This document shows positions 9,456 through 17,460 of a stretch of 64,000 bases of DNA, one piece after another; the stretch's first letter is position 1; the number at the start of each line of letters is the position of its first letter. The DNA is from GCA-2731375 sp002731375 (GTDB taxonomy: Bacteria; Pseudomonadota; Alphaproteobacteria; GCA-2731375): the NCBI GenBank assembly GCA_030752605.1, contig JASMDX010000067.1, positions 9,770 to 73,769 on the forward strand. Reading direction: 5' to 3'. Below the pieces are notes generated by a model. The model saw nothing but the letters and a program-made list of their open reading frames with translations. It searched no databases and was not told where the DNA came from. The translations under genes were made by a program, and so were the position numbers.

Positions 9456-10415
9456 CTACAACAGAACTGCCGTCAACAGGGCCAGCAGGATCACCGCGCA
9501 GGTCCAGCGGTACAATGCGCATCCACGATCGATGTCAGCGGTGGCAACCTCGCCATCGCCCAGCCAAGGGCCTTCGGTGACTTCGTTATTGTAGCTGCGT
9601 GGTCCGGCCAGGGCCACGCCCAGGGCGCCGGCCATGGCGGCCTCGGGCCAGCCGGCGTTGGGGGAGGCGTGTTTGCCATGGTCGCGCCACATGACGGCCC
9701 AGGCAGCGCCTACGCGAACGCCCGGCATCAGCAAGGCGCCCAGACACAGCAACAGGCCGGTTATCCGGGCGCCGGGCCAGTTTGCCAGATCATCCAGGCG
9801 CGCGGCGGCGCGGCCAAAACTAAGATAGCGTTCGTTGCGGTGGCCGATCATGCTGTCCAGAGTATTGACCGCCTTGTAGGCCAGCAGACCGGGCAGGCCG
9901 GCGAGAAGAAACCAGAACAGCGGCGAGACGACACCGTCGGAGAAATTTTCGGCCAGGGATTCCAAGGCCGCGCGGGATACGCCGGCTTCATCCAGTTGGC
10001 TTGCATCGCGGCCAACAATGTGGCTGACCGCTTCACGCCCGGCTTCCAGGTCACCATCCAGACCTTGAGACAGGCCGTCGGCCACGGCCCTGACATGATC
10101 GTGCAAACTGCGGGCGGCGAGGAAGATCGAACCGACAATGCCGGTTACGATCCAGCCCTGGCCGCTCATTGCGCCCAGCCAGGTAACCAGGACACCGAAA
10201 AGCGCGCACAGGGATACCGTAACCGCCACCAGCACCGCACCAAGAAAGATTTGGCCGTCTGGCCTGTACAGACGCGCTTCCAGTGCCGAGATCAAGTCTC
10301 CGATCCAGACAATTGGGTGCGTTATTCGCGCGTAAAGCCATTTAGGATCGCCAAACAACAGATCCAGGGCCAAGGCGAGAAAAACCGCCTGAATGGGAAG
10401 AACAAATTCAAACAT
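9456..10415 (-). CDS. cobD: Adenosylcobinamide-phosphate synthase CobD/CbiB
   Basis: This integral membrane enzyme joins cobyric acid to the aminopropanol (phosphate) arm made with CobC. The 319-residue sequence has five or so hydrophobic helices and the CbiB landmarks LLFGDPKWLYARITHPIVWIG near the N-terminus, and SLAENFSDGVVSPLFWFLLAGLPG, YKAVNTLDSMIGHRNERY and GPRSYNNEV later. The landmark names are split here because the motifs are long; the match is clear. It is transcribed opposite to its neighbours, back to back with cbiX across a 98-base gap that contains an inverted repeat. Confidence 0.93.
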   Translation of the reverse strand: MFEFVLPIQAVFLALALDLLFGDPKWLYARITHPIVWIGDLISALEARLYRPDGQIFLGAVLVAVTVSLCALFGVLVTWLGAMSGQGWIVTGIVGSIFLAARSLHDHVRAVADGLSQGLDGDLEAGREAVSHIVGRDASQLDEAGVSRAALESLAENFSDGVVSPLFWFLLAGLPGLLAYKAVNTLDSMIGHRNERYLSFGRAAARLDDLANWPGARITGLLLCLGALLMPGVRVGAAWAVMWRDHGKHASPNAGWPEAAMAGALGVALAGPRSYNNEVTEGPWLGDGEVATADIDRGCALYRWTCAVILLALLTAVLL

Positions 10416-10513
10416 GCAAACTGCTATGTTAATACCAAGCCGCGAAGCCAGCAGGTTTGCCGCATTACCTTAAAGAGAGCAAGCGTGGCGTATCGAGAGT
10501 GGATGAGGCAATC
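10416..10513. promoter_or_regulatory. Divergent cobD / cbiX control region with inverted repeat and B12-box-like motif
   Basis: This gap between divergent genes holds an imperfect inverted repeat, GCAAACTGCT (10416-10425) and AGCAGGTTTGC (10450-10460), one base bulged. Between and overlapping the arms lies ATACCAAGCCGCGAAGCCAG (10433-10452). Nearly the same string occurs in the cbiD/cobB gap (18596-18614), with one base fewer. The end of the motif resembles the B12 box of cobalamin riboswitches, but the rest of the aptamer is missing. Function is unknown; an operator or a relic are both possible. Confidence 0.4.
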
Positions 10514-11587
10514 ATGACAAACATTGGCATTATGGTATGCGGCCACGGTAGCCGTGACGAAGACGCCGTCAGCGAATTTCAAAGCGTCGCGGACGGTATC
10601 CGCGCCCGACTGCCGCAATATGACGTGGACAGCGGCTTTCTGGAATTCGCCACGCCGATCATCCGCGAGCGTCTGGATGCCTTGCGCGAACGTGGCAACA
10701 AGCGCATTATTGCTATACCCGGCATGTTGTTCGCCGCGGGCCATGTGAAGAACGACCTGCCCTCGGTGATCAATACCTATGGCGCCCAGCACCCGGAGCT
10801 GGATATCACCTATGGCGGGGATCTGGGTATGGACATGAAGCTGATCCGTGCCGCCGGCGACCGGGTGCGCGAGGCCATGGATGCCGCGGGCGATCATATC
10901 AGTCCGGAGGAAACCTTGCTGGTGGTGGTGGGCCGGGGCGCGTCCGACCCGGATGCCAATTCCAATATCTCGAAAGTCTGCCGTCTGTTGTGGGAGGGCC
11001 TTGGCTTTGGCTGGGCCGAAGTGGCCTATTCCGGCGTCACCTTCCCCTTGGTGGAACCGGGCCTGCGGCACGCCGCCAAGCTGGGTTATAAGCGGATCAT
11101 TGTGTTTCCATACTTCCTGTTCACCGGTATTCTGGTGCGACGCATTTATCACTATGCCGACGTGGTAGCCGCTGATCATCTGGAGATCGAATTCGTCAAG
11201 GCGTCGTACCTGAACGATCATCCGTTGGTGCTGGATGCTTTCGCCGACCGGGTCAACGAAGCCCTGGAAGGCGCCAACAACATGAACTGCCTGAATTGCA
11301 AATACCGCGAACAGGTCCTTGGCTTCGAGATCGAGGTCGGCCTGCCCCAGGAAAGCCATCACCATCACGTGGAGGGTATCGGCACAGGCAAGATCTCGGA
11401 CGAGGATTTCGATCCCACCACGCACGTGCATCAGGGTCACGATCATGAACATGGTCATAGCCATGAGCATGATCACAACCATAACCACGACCATGATCAT
11501 GACGACGGGCACGATCACGCCCACCATCCCTACCCACACGCGGACCATCCCTTGGGCCCGCGTAGCATGGTGAAGAAAAAGGTCTGA
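10514..11587 (+). CDS. cbiX: Sirohydrochlorin cobaltochelatase CbiX, long form with His-rich tail
   Basis: This class II chelatase inserts Co2+ into sirohydrochlorin at the start of the early-cobalt route. Of 357 residues, the first 250 or so form the tandem chelatase domains, with the active-site histidine in CGHGSRDED (His11). A CXXC pair follows in MNCLNCKYRE (Cys259, Cys262), as seen in long CbiX proteins reported to bind an Fe-S cluster. The tail from about residue 296 is extremely rich in His, a likely metal store. The ATG at 10514 is preferred over an upstream in-frame ATG at 10457 because the family starts just before the first beta strand (NIGIMVCGHG). cobH follows after 1 base. Confidence 0.92.
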   Translation: MTNIGIMVCGHGSRDEDAVSEFQSVADGIRARLPQYDVDSGFLEFATPIIRERLDALRERGNKRIIAIPGMLFAAGHVKNDLPSVINTYGAQHPELDITYGGDLGMDMKLIRAAGDRVREAMDAAGDHISPEETLLVVVGRGASDPDANSNISKVCRLLWEGLGFGWAEVAYSGVTFPLVEPGLRHAAKLGYKRIIVFPYFLFTGILVRRIYHYADVVAADHLEIEFVKASYLNDHPLVLDAFADRVNEALEGANNMNCLNCKYREQVLGFEIEVGLPQESHHHHVEGIGTGKISDEDFDPTTHVHQGHDHEHGHSHEHDHNHNHDHDHDDGHDHAHHPYPHADHPLGPRSMVKKKV

Positions 11588-11588
11588 T

Positions 11589-12230
11589 ATGGGCGATGCC
11601 GCCGCATATGGCTATTTGCGCGATCCCCAGGCGATCTATGACAAGTCATTCGCCATCGTTCGGGAGGAGGCGGATTTTTCTCGATTGCCCGAGGGCCTGC
11701 ATGATGTCGCCGTGCGTCTGATCCACGCCTGCGGCATGACCGATCTGCCCGCCGATTTGGCCTGGGGCGGTGATCCAGTGACGGCGGGAGCCGCCGCGCT
11801 GCGCCGGGGCGCGCCAATTCTGGTGGATGTCATGATGGTGCGCCACGGCATCATCGACCGGGTGCTGCCGGCGGGAAACCAGATCATCTGTACCCTGAAT
11901 ACCTTTGGCGTCGAGAAGACCGCCAATGCACGTGGTGATACCCGCTCGGCCGTCGCAGTGGAGAAATGGCGCGAGGATATGGCGGGCGCCGTGGTCTGCA
12001 TCGGCAACGCCCCGACGGCCTTGTTCCGCTTGTTGGAAATGCTGGGCAGCGGTGCGCCGAAACCGGCGGTCATCCTTGGCTTTCCCGTCGGCTTTGTCGG
12101 TGCGGCGGAATCGAAACAGGCCCTGATCGATGACGCCGGCGATATTCCCTACCTGACCCTGCGTGGGCGCCGTGGTGGTAGCGCTATTGCCGGCGCGGCG
12201 GTAAATGCGCTGGCCCGGATCAAGGTATGA
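11589..12230 (+). CDS. cobH: Precorrin-8X methylmutase
   Basis: The 213-residue CobH/CbiC protein moves the methyl group from C-11 to C-12 to give (cobalt-) hydrogenobyrinate or cobyrinate. Family blocks are visible: ydkSFAIVREEADF near the start, RLIHACGMTD with the active-site histidine, PILVDVMMVRHGI, NAPTALFRLLE and GFPVGFVGAAESK. Its start is 1 base after cbiX and its TGA overlaps the cobL ATG as ATGA, so it is part of a tightly coupled operon running to cobM. Confidence 0.95.
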   Translation: MGDAAAYGYLRDPQAIYDKSFAIVREEADFSRLPEGLHDVAVRLIHACGMTDLPADLAWGGDPVTAGAAALRRGAPILVDVMMVRHGIIDRVLPAGNQIICTLNTFGVEKTANARGDTRSAVAVEKWREDMAGAVVCIGNAPTALFRLLEMLGSGAPKPAVILGFPVGFVGAAESKQALIDDAGDIPYLTLRGRRGGSAIAGAAVNALARIKV

Positions 12231-13441
12231 GCCCCGCTGTGAAGAAATGGCTTTGCATTGTAGGGATTGGCGAGGACGGCCTGGCCGGGCTAGGCGAAGC
12301 CGCCCGTGCCGCCATCGACGGGGCGGAGATCATGGTCGGCGGCGACAGGCATCTGGCCATGCTGGGCGATGATAAGCGTCCGCGTTTGACCTGGGACAAT
12401 GCGCTGCATGCGACGGTAGCCAAGTTGGCTAAATTCAAGGGTCAGCGGGTCTGCGTACTGGCCACCGGCGATCCCATGTCCTACGGCATCGGCGTCACCC
12501 TGTGCCGGGAGTTTGGCGCCGAAAGCTGCCGGGTGATCCCGCATCAATCGGCCTTTTCCCTGGCTTGCGCCCGTCTTGGGTGGCCGCTGGCGGAGGTCGA
12601 CTGCATGACCGTTCATGGCCGTCCCCTGGGCCGGCTGAACCGGCACTTGCGGCCCGACGCACGAATTTTGATTTTGAGCGGGGACGGCAACACGCCGAAA
12701 GAGGTTGCGGCGGCGCTGCGGGCGGCGGGCTACGGCGACAGCAAGATCACGGTTCTCGAGCGCATGGGCGGGCCGATGGAGAAGCGTCACGACGGTACGG
12801 CCAAGGCCTGGCGGCGAAAATGCGGCGATCTGAACACAATTGCAATACATTGTGCCGCCGGTCCGAATGCGCCGCGCCTGATGCGGTCCGCCGGATTGCC
12901 TGATGAACTGTTTCAACATGACGGCCAACTGACGAAGCGCGATGTCCGCGCCGTGACCCTGGCCGCCCTGGCGCCTGCGCCTGGCGAATTGCTGTGGGAT
13001 GTGGGCGCGGGTGCAGGTTCCATCGCCATCGAATTCCTGCGCGCCGAGCCCACGGCGCGCGCCATCGCCATCGAACAAAGCTCGAAGCGCGCCGGCAATA
13101 TCCGCGCCAATGGTGAGAACCTGGGCGTACAGAAATTGCAGGTTATCGAAGGCGCAGCGCCCGCCGCCCTAAAAGGCCTGGCCAGGCCCGATGTGATTTT
13201 CATTGGTGGCGGTGTCAGTGACCGCAAGGTTTTGAACGCATGTTGGCGGGCCTTGCCCAGTGGCGGACGCCTGGTCGCAAATGCGGTCAGCATGGAAGGA
13301 GAGAGCCAACTGTTCGGATTCATGCGGCTTAAAGGCGGCGGTATGAAGCGGATCGAGATATCCCATCTGGATGCCATGGGCGATCTGCACGCCTGGCGCG
13401 CCATGCGCCCGGTAACGCAGTATCGGGGCGTGAAGACATGA
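12227..13441 (+). CDS. cobL: Precorrin-6Y C5,15-methyltransferase (decarboxylating), CbiE-CbiT fusion
   Basis: The 404-residue bifunctional enzyme methylates C-5 and C-15 and removes the C-12 acetate carboxyl. The N-terminal half (about 1-200) is the CbiE tetrapyrrole methylase, with the SAM-site segment CVLATGDPMSYGIG. The C-terminal half (about 225-400) is the CbiT class I methyltransferase, with WDVGAGAGSIAIEF and the later FIGGGVSD. It overlaps cobH by 4 bases at the start and cobI by 4 bases at the end. The fused form is usual for Cob-type clusters. Confidence 0.95.
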   Translation: MSPAVKKWLCIVGIGEDGLAGLGEAARAAIDGAEIMVGGDRHLAMLGDDKRPRLTWDNALHATVAKLAKFKGQRVCVLATGDPMSYGIGVTLCREFGAESCRVIPHQSAFSLACARLGWPLAEVDCMTVHGRPLGRLNRHLRPDARILILSGDGNTPKEVAAALRAAGYGDSKITVLERMGGPMEKRHDGTAKAWRRKCGDLNTIAIHCAAGPNAPRLMRSAGLPDELFQHDGQLTKRDVRAVTLAALAPAPGELLWDVGAGAGSIAIEFLRAEPTARAIAIEQSSKRAGNIRANGENLGVQKLQVIEGAAPAALKGLARPDVIFIGGGVSDRKVLNACWRALPSGGRLVANAVSMEGESQLFGFMRLKGGGMKRIEISHLDAMGDLHAWRAMRPVTQYRGVKT

Positions 13442-14139
13442 GTGGCACATTGTATGGCGTTGGTGTCGGGCCAGGCGATCCGGATTTGATCACCCTGAAG
13501 GCGCACAAGGTTTTGCAGACCGCGCCGGTGCTTGCCTATCCCGCGCCCGAGGTTGGCGAAAGCTTGGCCCGCCGTATCGCTGCGCCGCATATTCCCGAAG
13601 GCCGTCGCGAAATTATCATCCGCATGCCGCTTGATCCGAAGCGCTTTCCCGACCGCACCGCCTATGACAAGGGTGCAGCCGAAATCGCCCAGGCGTTGCG
13701 CGGGGGCCAGGACGTCGCTGTGCTGTGCGAGGGCGATCCGTTTTTCTATGGCAGCTTCATGTATCTGTTCAATCGTTTGACAGACGAGTTTCCGGTCCAG
13801 GTGGTGCCTGGTATATCGTCTCTGCTGGCCTGCGCCGGCGCCGCACGGACACCCTTGGTGGCGCGCAATGAAGTCCTGAGCATTCTGCCTGCGCCCATGG
13901 CGGCGGAAGATTTGCGTGCGCGGTTATCGCGCACGGACGCGGCGGCGATCATCAAGCTGGGCCGCCATGCTCCCAAGGTTTTTGATGTGCTGCGGGACTT
14001 GGATCTTTTGGACCGGGCGCATTATGTGGCGCATGCCACCATGCCGGAGCAACAAGTGGAAAGACTTTCAAATATCAATCCGGACGAGGTGCCCTATTTC
14101 GCCATGATCCTGGTACGCAAGGAAGGCGTTGGGATATGA
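13438..14139 (+). CDS. cobI: Precorrin-2 C20-methyltransferase
   Basis: This 233-residue tetrapyrrole methylase has the N-terminal glycine-rich GVGVGPGDPDLITLKA (about 5-20), the central CEGDPFFYGSFMYL, and VVPGISSLLACAG. Together these are diagnostic of CobI/CbiL. It adds the C-20 methyl to precorrin-2 or its cobalt form. The start overlaps cobL by ATGA and the end overlaps the next gene by ATGA. Whether it prefers the metal-free or cobalt substrate cannot be told by eye; the nearby cbiX makes the cobalt form possible. Confidence 0.95.
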   Translation: MSGTLYGVGVGPGDPDLITLKAHKVLQTAPVLAYPAPEVGESLARRIAAPHIPEGRREIIIRMPLDPKRFPDRTAYDKGAAEIAQALRGGQDVAVLCEGDPFFYGSFMYLFNRLTDEFPVQVVPGISSLLACAGAARTPLVARNEVLSILPAPMAAEDLRARLSRTDAAAIIKLGRHAPKVFDVLRDLDLLDRAHYVAHATMPEQQVERLSNINPDEVPYFAMILVRKEGVGI

Positions 14140-15956
14140 CATTTCTGGTGAATTATTTGGTTCTGGGCGAGGCCGGCCTGGCCACCGCGCGGCGTTTGCA
14201 GGCGGAGCTTGGCGGTGTCATTCACGGCTATGGCAAGAGGGTGCAAGGCGCCAACATCCGGCCCTTCGATGACGTGGCTGCCACCTTGCGGAATTGTTTT
14301 GCCGCTGGCCAGCCATTGATTGCGCTGTGCGCTGCCGGCATCGTCATCCGCCACCTCGCACCTGTGTTGAGCGGCAAGCATGACGATGCCCCCGTGCTGG
14401 CCCTGGCCGAGGACGGCAGCGCCATCGTGCCGCTGTTGGGCGGCCACCATGGCGGCAATGATCTGGCCCGGCGCCTGGGCAAAGTGCTTAACACCGCGCC
14501 CGCTATTACCACGGCCAGTGATACCGCCTTCGCCATCGCCTTGGACGAACCGCCCGCAGGCTGGCGTCTCGCCAATCCTTTGGACATGAAGGCCTTTGTC
14601 TCAGAACTGCGCGCTGGCGTGGCGGTAAGGATCGAGGGCGAGGCAGCTTGGCTGCACGCCAGTGCGTTGCCGCAAGCCGATGACGGTACCCTGCGGATCA
14701 CCATCGCGGATGCGCCATTACTGGGTGATGGCCGCCATCTGGTTTATCACCGTCAGATATTGGCGCTTGGCGTTGGGTGTGAACGCGGCGTGGAGCAGGA
14801 AGAGTTGATCGGGCTGATCAATGAGACCCTGACGGCGGAAAATCTTTCGCCCCTGTCTCTGGCCGGTATCTTCTCGCTGGATTTGAAGACCGACGAGACC
14901 GCGATTCATGCCGCCGCCGCGCATTTCGATATTCCAGCGCGGTTCTTCGACGTGGCCGCCCTTCTGGCTCAGGAATCCCGCCTCGCCAATCCTTCCGACG
15001 CGGTCAAGGCTGAGGTCGGCGTCAGTGGCGTGGCCGAGGCGGCGGCTCTGGCGGCGGCTGATTCCGGTGGTGGTGCCCTGGCGGTGGAGAAACGCAAGAG
15101 TCAGCGTGCCACCTGCGCTATTGCGCGGGCCGATGACATCATCGACCCGGCGGTGCTGGGTGCCGCGCGGGGCCATCTGGCCATCGTCGGCATCGGGCCG
15201 GGCCGGGCCGATTGGCGCACCGGCGCAGCGGAGGCCGCCATGCGGCAGGCGGACATCATTGTTGGCTATGGCCTGTATCTGGACTTGATCGCCGATCTGA
15301 CTGCGGACAAGGATTGCCGCGCCTATAATCTGGGCGAAGAAGAGGCGCGCGTCGCCACCGCGATCGAAATGGCGGCGTCGGGCCAGAACGTTGCCCTTGT
15401 CTCGTCGGGCGATGCCGGGGTCTTCGCCATGGGCGCCCTGGCGCACGAATTGCTGGACCGCGACGATACGCCAGGGCACTGGGACCGCATTTCGCTGGAG
15501 CTGCTGCCGGGTATTTCGGCCATGCAGGCCGCCGCCTTGCGGGTGGGCGCGCCATTGGGGCATGATTTCTGCGCTATCTCGCTGTCGGATCTGCTGACGC
15601 CGCGCGAGGTTATTCTGCGCCGCATCGTTGCCGCCGCGGCCTCCGATTTCGTCATTGCCTTTTATAATCCGGTGAGCAAACGGCGCCGCGACCTGCTGGC
15701 GCTGGCGCGGGATCTGTTGCTGCGTCACAGGCCTGAGGATACGCCGGTGATCCTGGCTCGCAACCTGGGCCGGGCCAATGAAATGGTGACCGCCCTACCC
15801 CTGTCCGAGCTGCAGGTGGACGATGTGGACATGCTGACATTGGTGATGGTCGGCTCGTCCGAGACCCGCGCGCGGCTGCGCGGCGACGGCAGCTGGTCGG
15901 TCTATACCCCGCGCGGCTATGCCGCCAAGCAAACCGTACTAACTAAGGAAGCCTAA
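14136..15956 (+). CDS. cobJ: CbiG-CobJ fusion: ring contraction hydrolase plus precorrin-3B C17-methyltransferase
   Basis: This is a two-domain protein of 606 residues. The N-terminal 300 or so residues are CbiG, which opens the delta-lactone and releases acetaldehyde in the early-cobalt route. It includes PLLGGHHGGNDLARRL and the C-terminal CbiG segment LGVGCERGVEQEELIGLI. After a linker, a CobJ/CbiH methylase begins near residue 346 (GHLAIVGIGPGRADW), with SSGDAGVFAMGALAHEL and LPGISAMQAAALRVGAPLGH. The fusion puts ring contraction and C-17 methylation in one chain. No CobG or CobZ is seen in the window, consistent with CbiG doing the contraction step. Confidence 0.93.
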   Translation: MTFLVNYLVLGEAGLATARRLQAELGGVIHGYGKRVQGANIRPFDDVAATLRNCFAAGQPLIALCAAGIVIRHLAPVLSGKHDDAPVLALAEDGSAIVPLLGGHHGGNDLARRLGKVLNTAPAITTASDTAFAIALDEPPAGWRLANPLDMKAFVSELRAGVAVRIEGEAAWLHASALPQADDGTLRITIADAPLLGDGRHLVYHRQILALGVGCERGVEQEELIGLINETLTAENLSPLSLAGIFSLDLKTDETAIHAAAAHFDIPARFFDVAALLAQESRLANPSDAVKAEVGVSGVAEAAALAAADSGGGALAVEKRKSQRATCAIARADDIIDPAVLGAARGHLAIVGIGPGRADWRTGAAEAAMRQADIIVGYGLYLDLIADLTADKDCRAYNLGEEEARVATAIEMAASGQNVALVSSGDAGVFAMGALAHELLDRDDTPGHWDRISLELLPGISAMQAAALRVGAPLGHDFCAISLSDLLTPREVILRRIVAAAASDFVIAFYNPVSKRRRDLLALARDLLLRHRPEDTPVILARNLGRANEMVTALPLSELQVDDVDMLTLVMVGSSETRARLRGDGSWSVYTPRGYAAKQTVLTKEA

Positions 15957-15958
15957 GA

Positions 15959-16717
15959 ATGACCGTGCACTTCATCGGGGCGGGCCCCGGCGCACCGGAC
16001 CTGATCACCTTGCGTGGCCGTGACCTGATCGCTGTCTGCCCGGTTTGCCTTTATGCCGGATCTCTGGTGCCGGCCGAAGTCGTCGCTTTTGCGCCAAGTG
16101 ATGCCAGGGTGGTCGATACCGCATCCTTTAATCTGGACGGGATCATGGCGGAAATTGAAGCCGCGCACTGCCAGGGCCAAGATGTGGCCCGCGTACATTC
16201 CGGCGATCCGTCGTTGTATGGCGCTATCGGCGAACAGATCAAACGCCTGAAAGCGCTGGAAATCGAATACACCATCACCCCCGGCGTGCCGGCCTTCGCG
16301 GCTTCGGCGGCGGCCCTGGGGTTGGAGCTAACCCTGCCGGATATCAGCCAGACCATCATCCTGACGCGCACGGCGATGAAAAGCTCCGCCATACCGGCGG
16401 GCGAGGAATTGGCCGAGCTCGGCCGTTCCGGCGCTACCTTGGCTATTCATCTCTCGGCTCGGAACCTGCGTCAGGTTTGCCGCGATTTGATCCCCCACTA
16501 TGGCGAAGACTGCCCCGTGGCACTTGTTTATCGAGCCAGCTGGCCCGATCAGGAAATTATTCGCGGTACCCTGGCCGATATCCGCGAAAAAACCCGTGTA
16601 GCCAAACTGACTCGCACCGCCCTGGTCCTGGTTGGCCGAGTGCTGGATACGGACGCGGCCACCGACAGCCGCCTTTACGCCGCTGATCACCGCCACATCT
16701 TGAGGCCAGAGGGTTAG
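15959..16717 (+). CDS. cobM: Precorrin-4 C11-methyltransferase
   Basis: This 252-residue tetrapyrrole methylase of the CobM/CbiF group has FIGAGPGAPDLITLRG at the N-terminus, CPVCLYAGSLVP, RVHSGDPSLYGAIGEQ and TPGVPAFAASAAALG. It adds the C-11 methyl. It starts 2 bases after the cbiG-cobJ stop and is the last gene of the cbiX operon. Its stop overlaps the convergent cobK stop by 4 bases. The long N-terminal motifs match the family closely, so confusion with CobI or CobJ is unlikely. Confidence 0.95.
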   Translation: MTVHFIGAGPGAPDLITLRGRDLIAVCPVCLYAGSLVPAEVVAFAPSDARVVDTASFNLDGIMAEIEAAHCQGQDVARVHSGDPSLYGAIGEQIKRLKALEIEYTITPGVPAFAASAAALGLELTLPDISQTIILTRTAMKSSAIPAGEELAELGRSGATLAIHLSARNLRQVCRDLIPHYGEDCPVALVYRASWPDQEIIRGTLADIREKTRVAKLTRTALVLVGRVLDTDAATDSRLYAADHRHILRPEG

Positions 16718-17460
16718 ATCAGGCAGATTCTCAGCCAGGCCATGGCGGCATCGACGCTATCGACCTGTGGCGCCACGCCGCCTTCGGGGCGGTCAATCAT
16801 AATGACCGGAAGCCGTAACTCCCGCGCCGCCGTGATCTTGGCCTGGCTTGCGTCGCCGCCCGCATTCTTGGTGATCACGGCACAAATTTCATGAATGCTC
16901 AGCAAATGCAATTCATCGCGCACCACGAACGGGCCACGGGCAAAGAGATAGCGGCCATTAGCCAGCGGGGGCAGATCATCGCCAGGCGCGATCACCCGGG
17001 CCAGCCACCAGCAGCGCTCATCATCGGCGAATTCCGCCATGGCCTGCCGGCCCGTGGAGACGAAAACCCGCTTGGCGATCCCGGCGGCGGCATCCTTCGC
17101 GGCCCCAAAATCTGGTACGCGCAGCCAGCGGTCGCCGGCAACTTCCCTCCAGGGTGAATTCTCCAGGCGCAGCAAAGGCAGCTGCGCGGCCTCGCAGGCA
17201 GTTTGCGCATTGAGGGTAATTTGCACGGCATAGGCGTGTGTGGCATCAATAACAGCGAAAATCTTCTCTGCCTTTAAATAATCCGCCAAGGCATCGGCTC
17301 CGCCAAAGCCGCCACTGCGCAACTCCGCACCCGGAACGGTCTTGGTGGCCGTCCGCCCGGCCAAGGAATAGACCGCCGGCAGGCCCAGTTCTCCAACGGC
17401 GCCGGCCAGCTCACCGGCCAATGCGGTACCCCCGAGAATAAGCAATTTGCCTTCAGTCAT
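16714..17460 (-). CDS. cobK: Precorrin-6A reductase CobK/CbiJ
   Basis: This NAD(P)H-dependent enzyme of about 248 residues reduces the C18-C19 double bond of precorrin-6A or its cobalt form. The N-terminus has the nucleotide-binding glycine motif KLLILGGTALAGELA. VIDATHAYAVQIT and LRLENSPW follow, and later CAVITKNAGGDASQAKI, all typical of the family. The ATG at 17460 is chosen over an upstream in-frame start at 17487 because it sits 10 residues before the first beta strand's glycine motif. It overlaps the cbiD stop by 8 bases, so cbiD and cobK are probably co-translated. Confidence 0.9.
   Translation of the reverse strand: MTEGKLLILGGTALAGELAGAVGELGLPAVYSLAGRTATKTVPGAELRSGGFGGADALADYLKAEKIFAVIDATHAYAVQITLNAQTACEAAQLPLLRLENSPWREVAGDRWLRVPDFGAAKDAAAGIAKRVFVSTGRQAMAEFADDERCWWLARVIAPGDDLPPLANGRYLFARGPFVVRDELHLLSIHEICAVITKNAGGDASQAKITAARELRLPVIMIDRPEGGVAPQVDSVDAAMAWLRICLI

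Noticed and set aside
9222..10517. 431-codon plus-strand open frame opposite cobD
   Set aside because: cobD on the minus strand is certain from its motifs; this frame shows no motif.
14718..15728. 336-codon minus-strand open frame opposite cbiG-cobJ
   Set aside because: It is Arg/Gln-rich shadow sequence of a clearly real gene.
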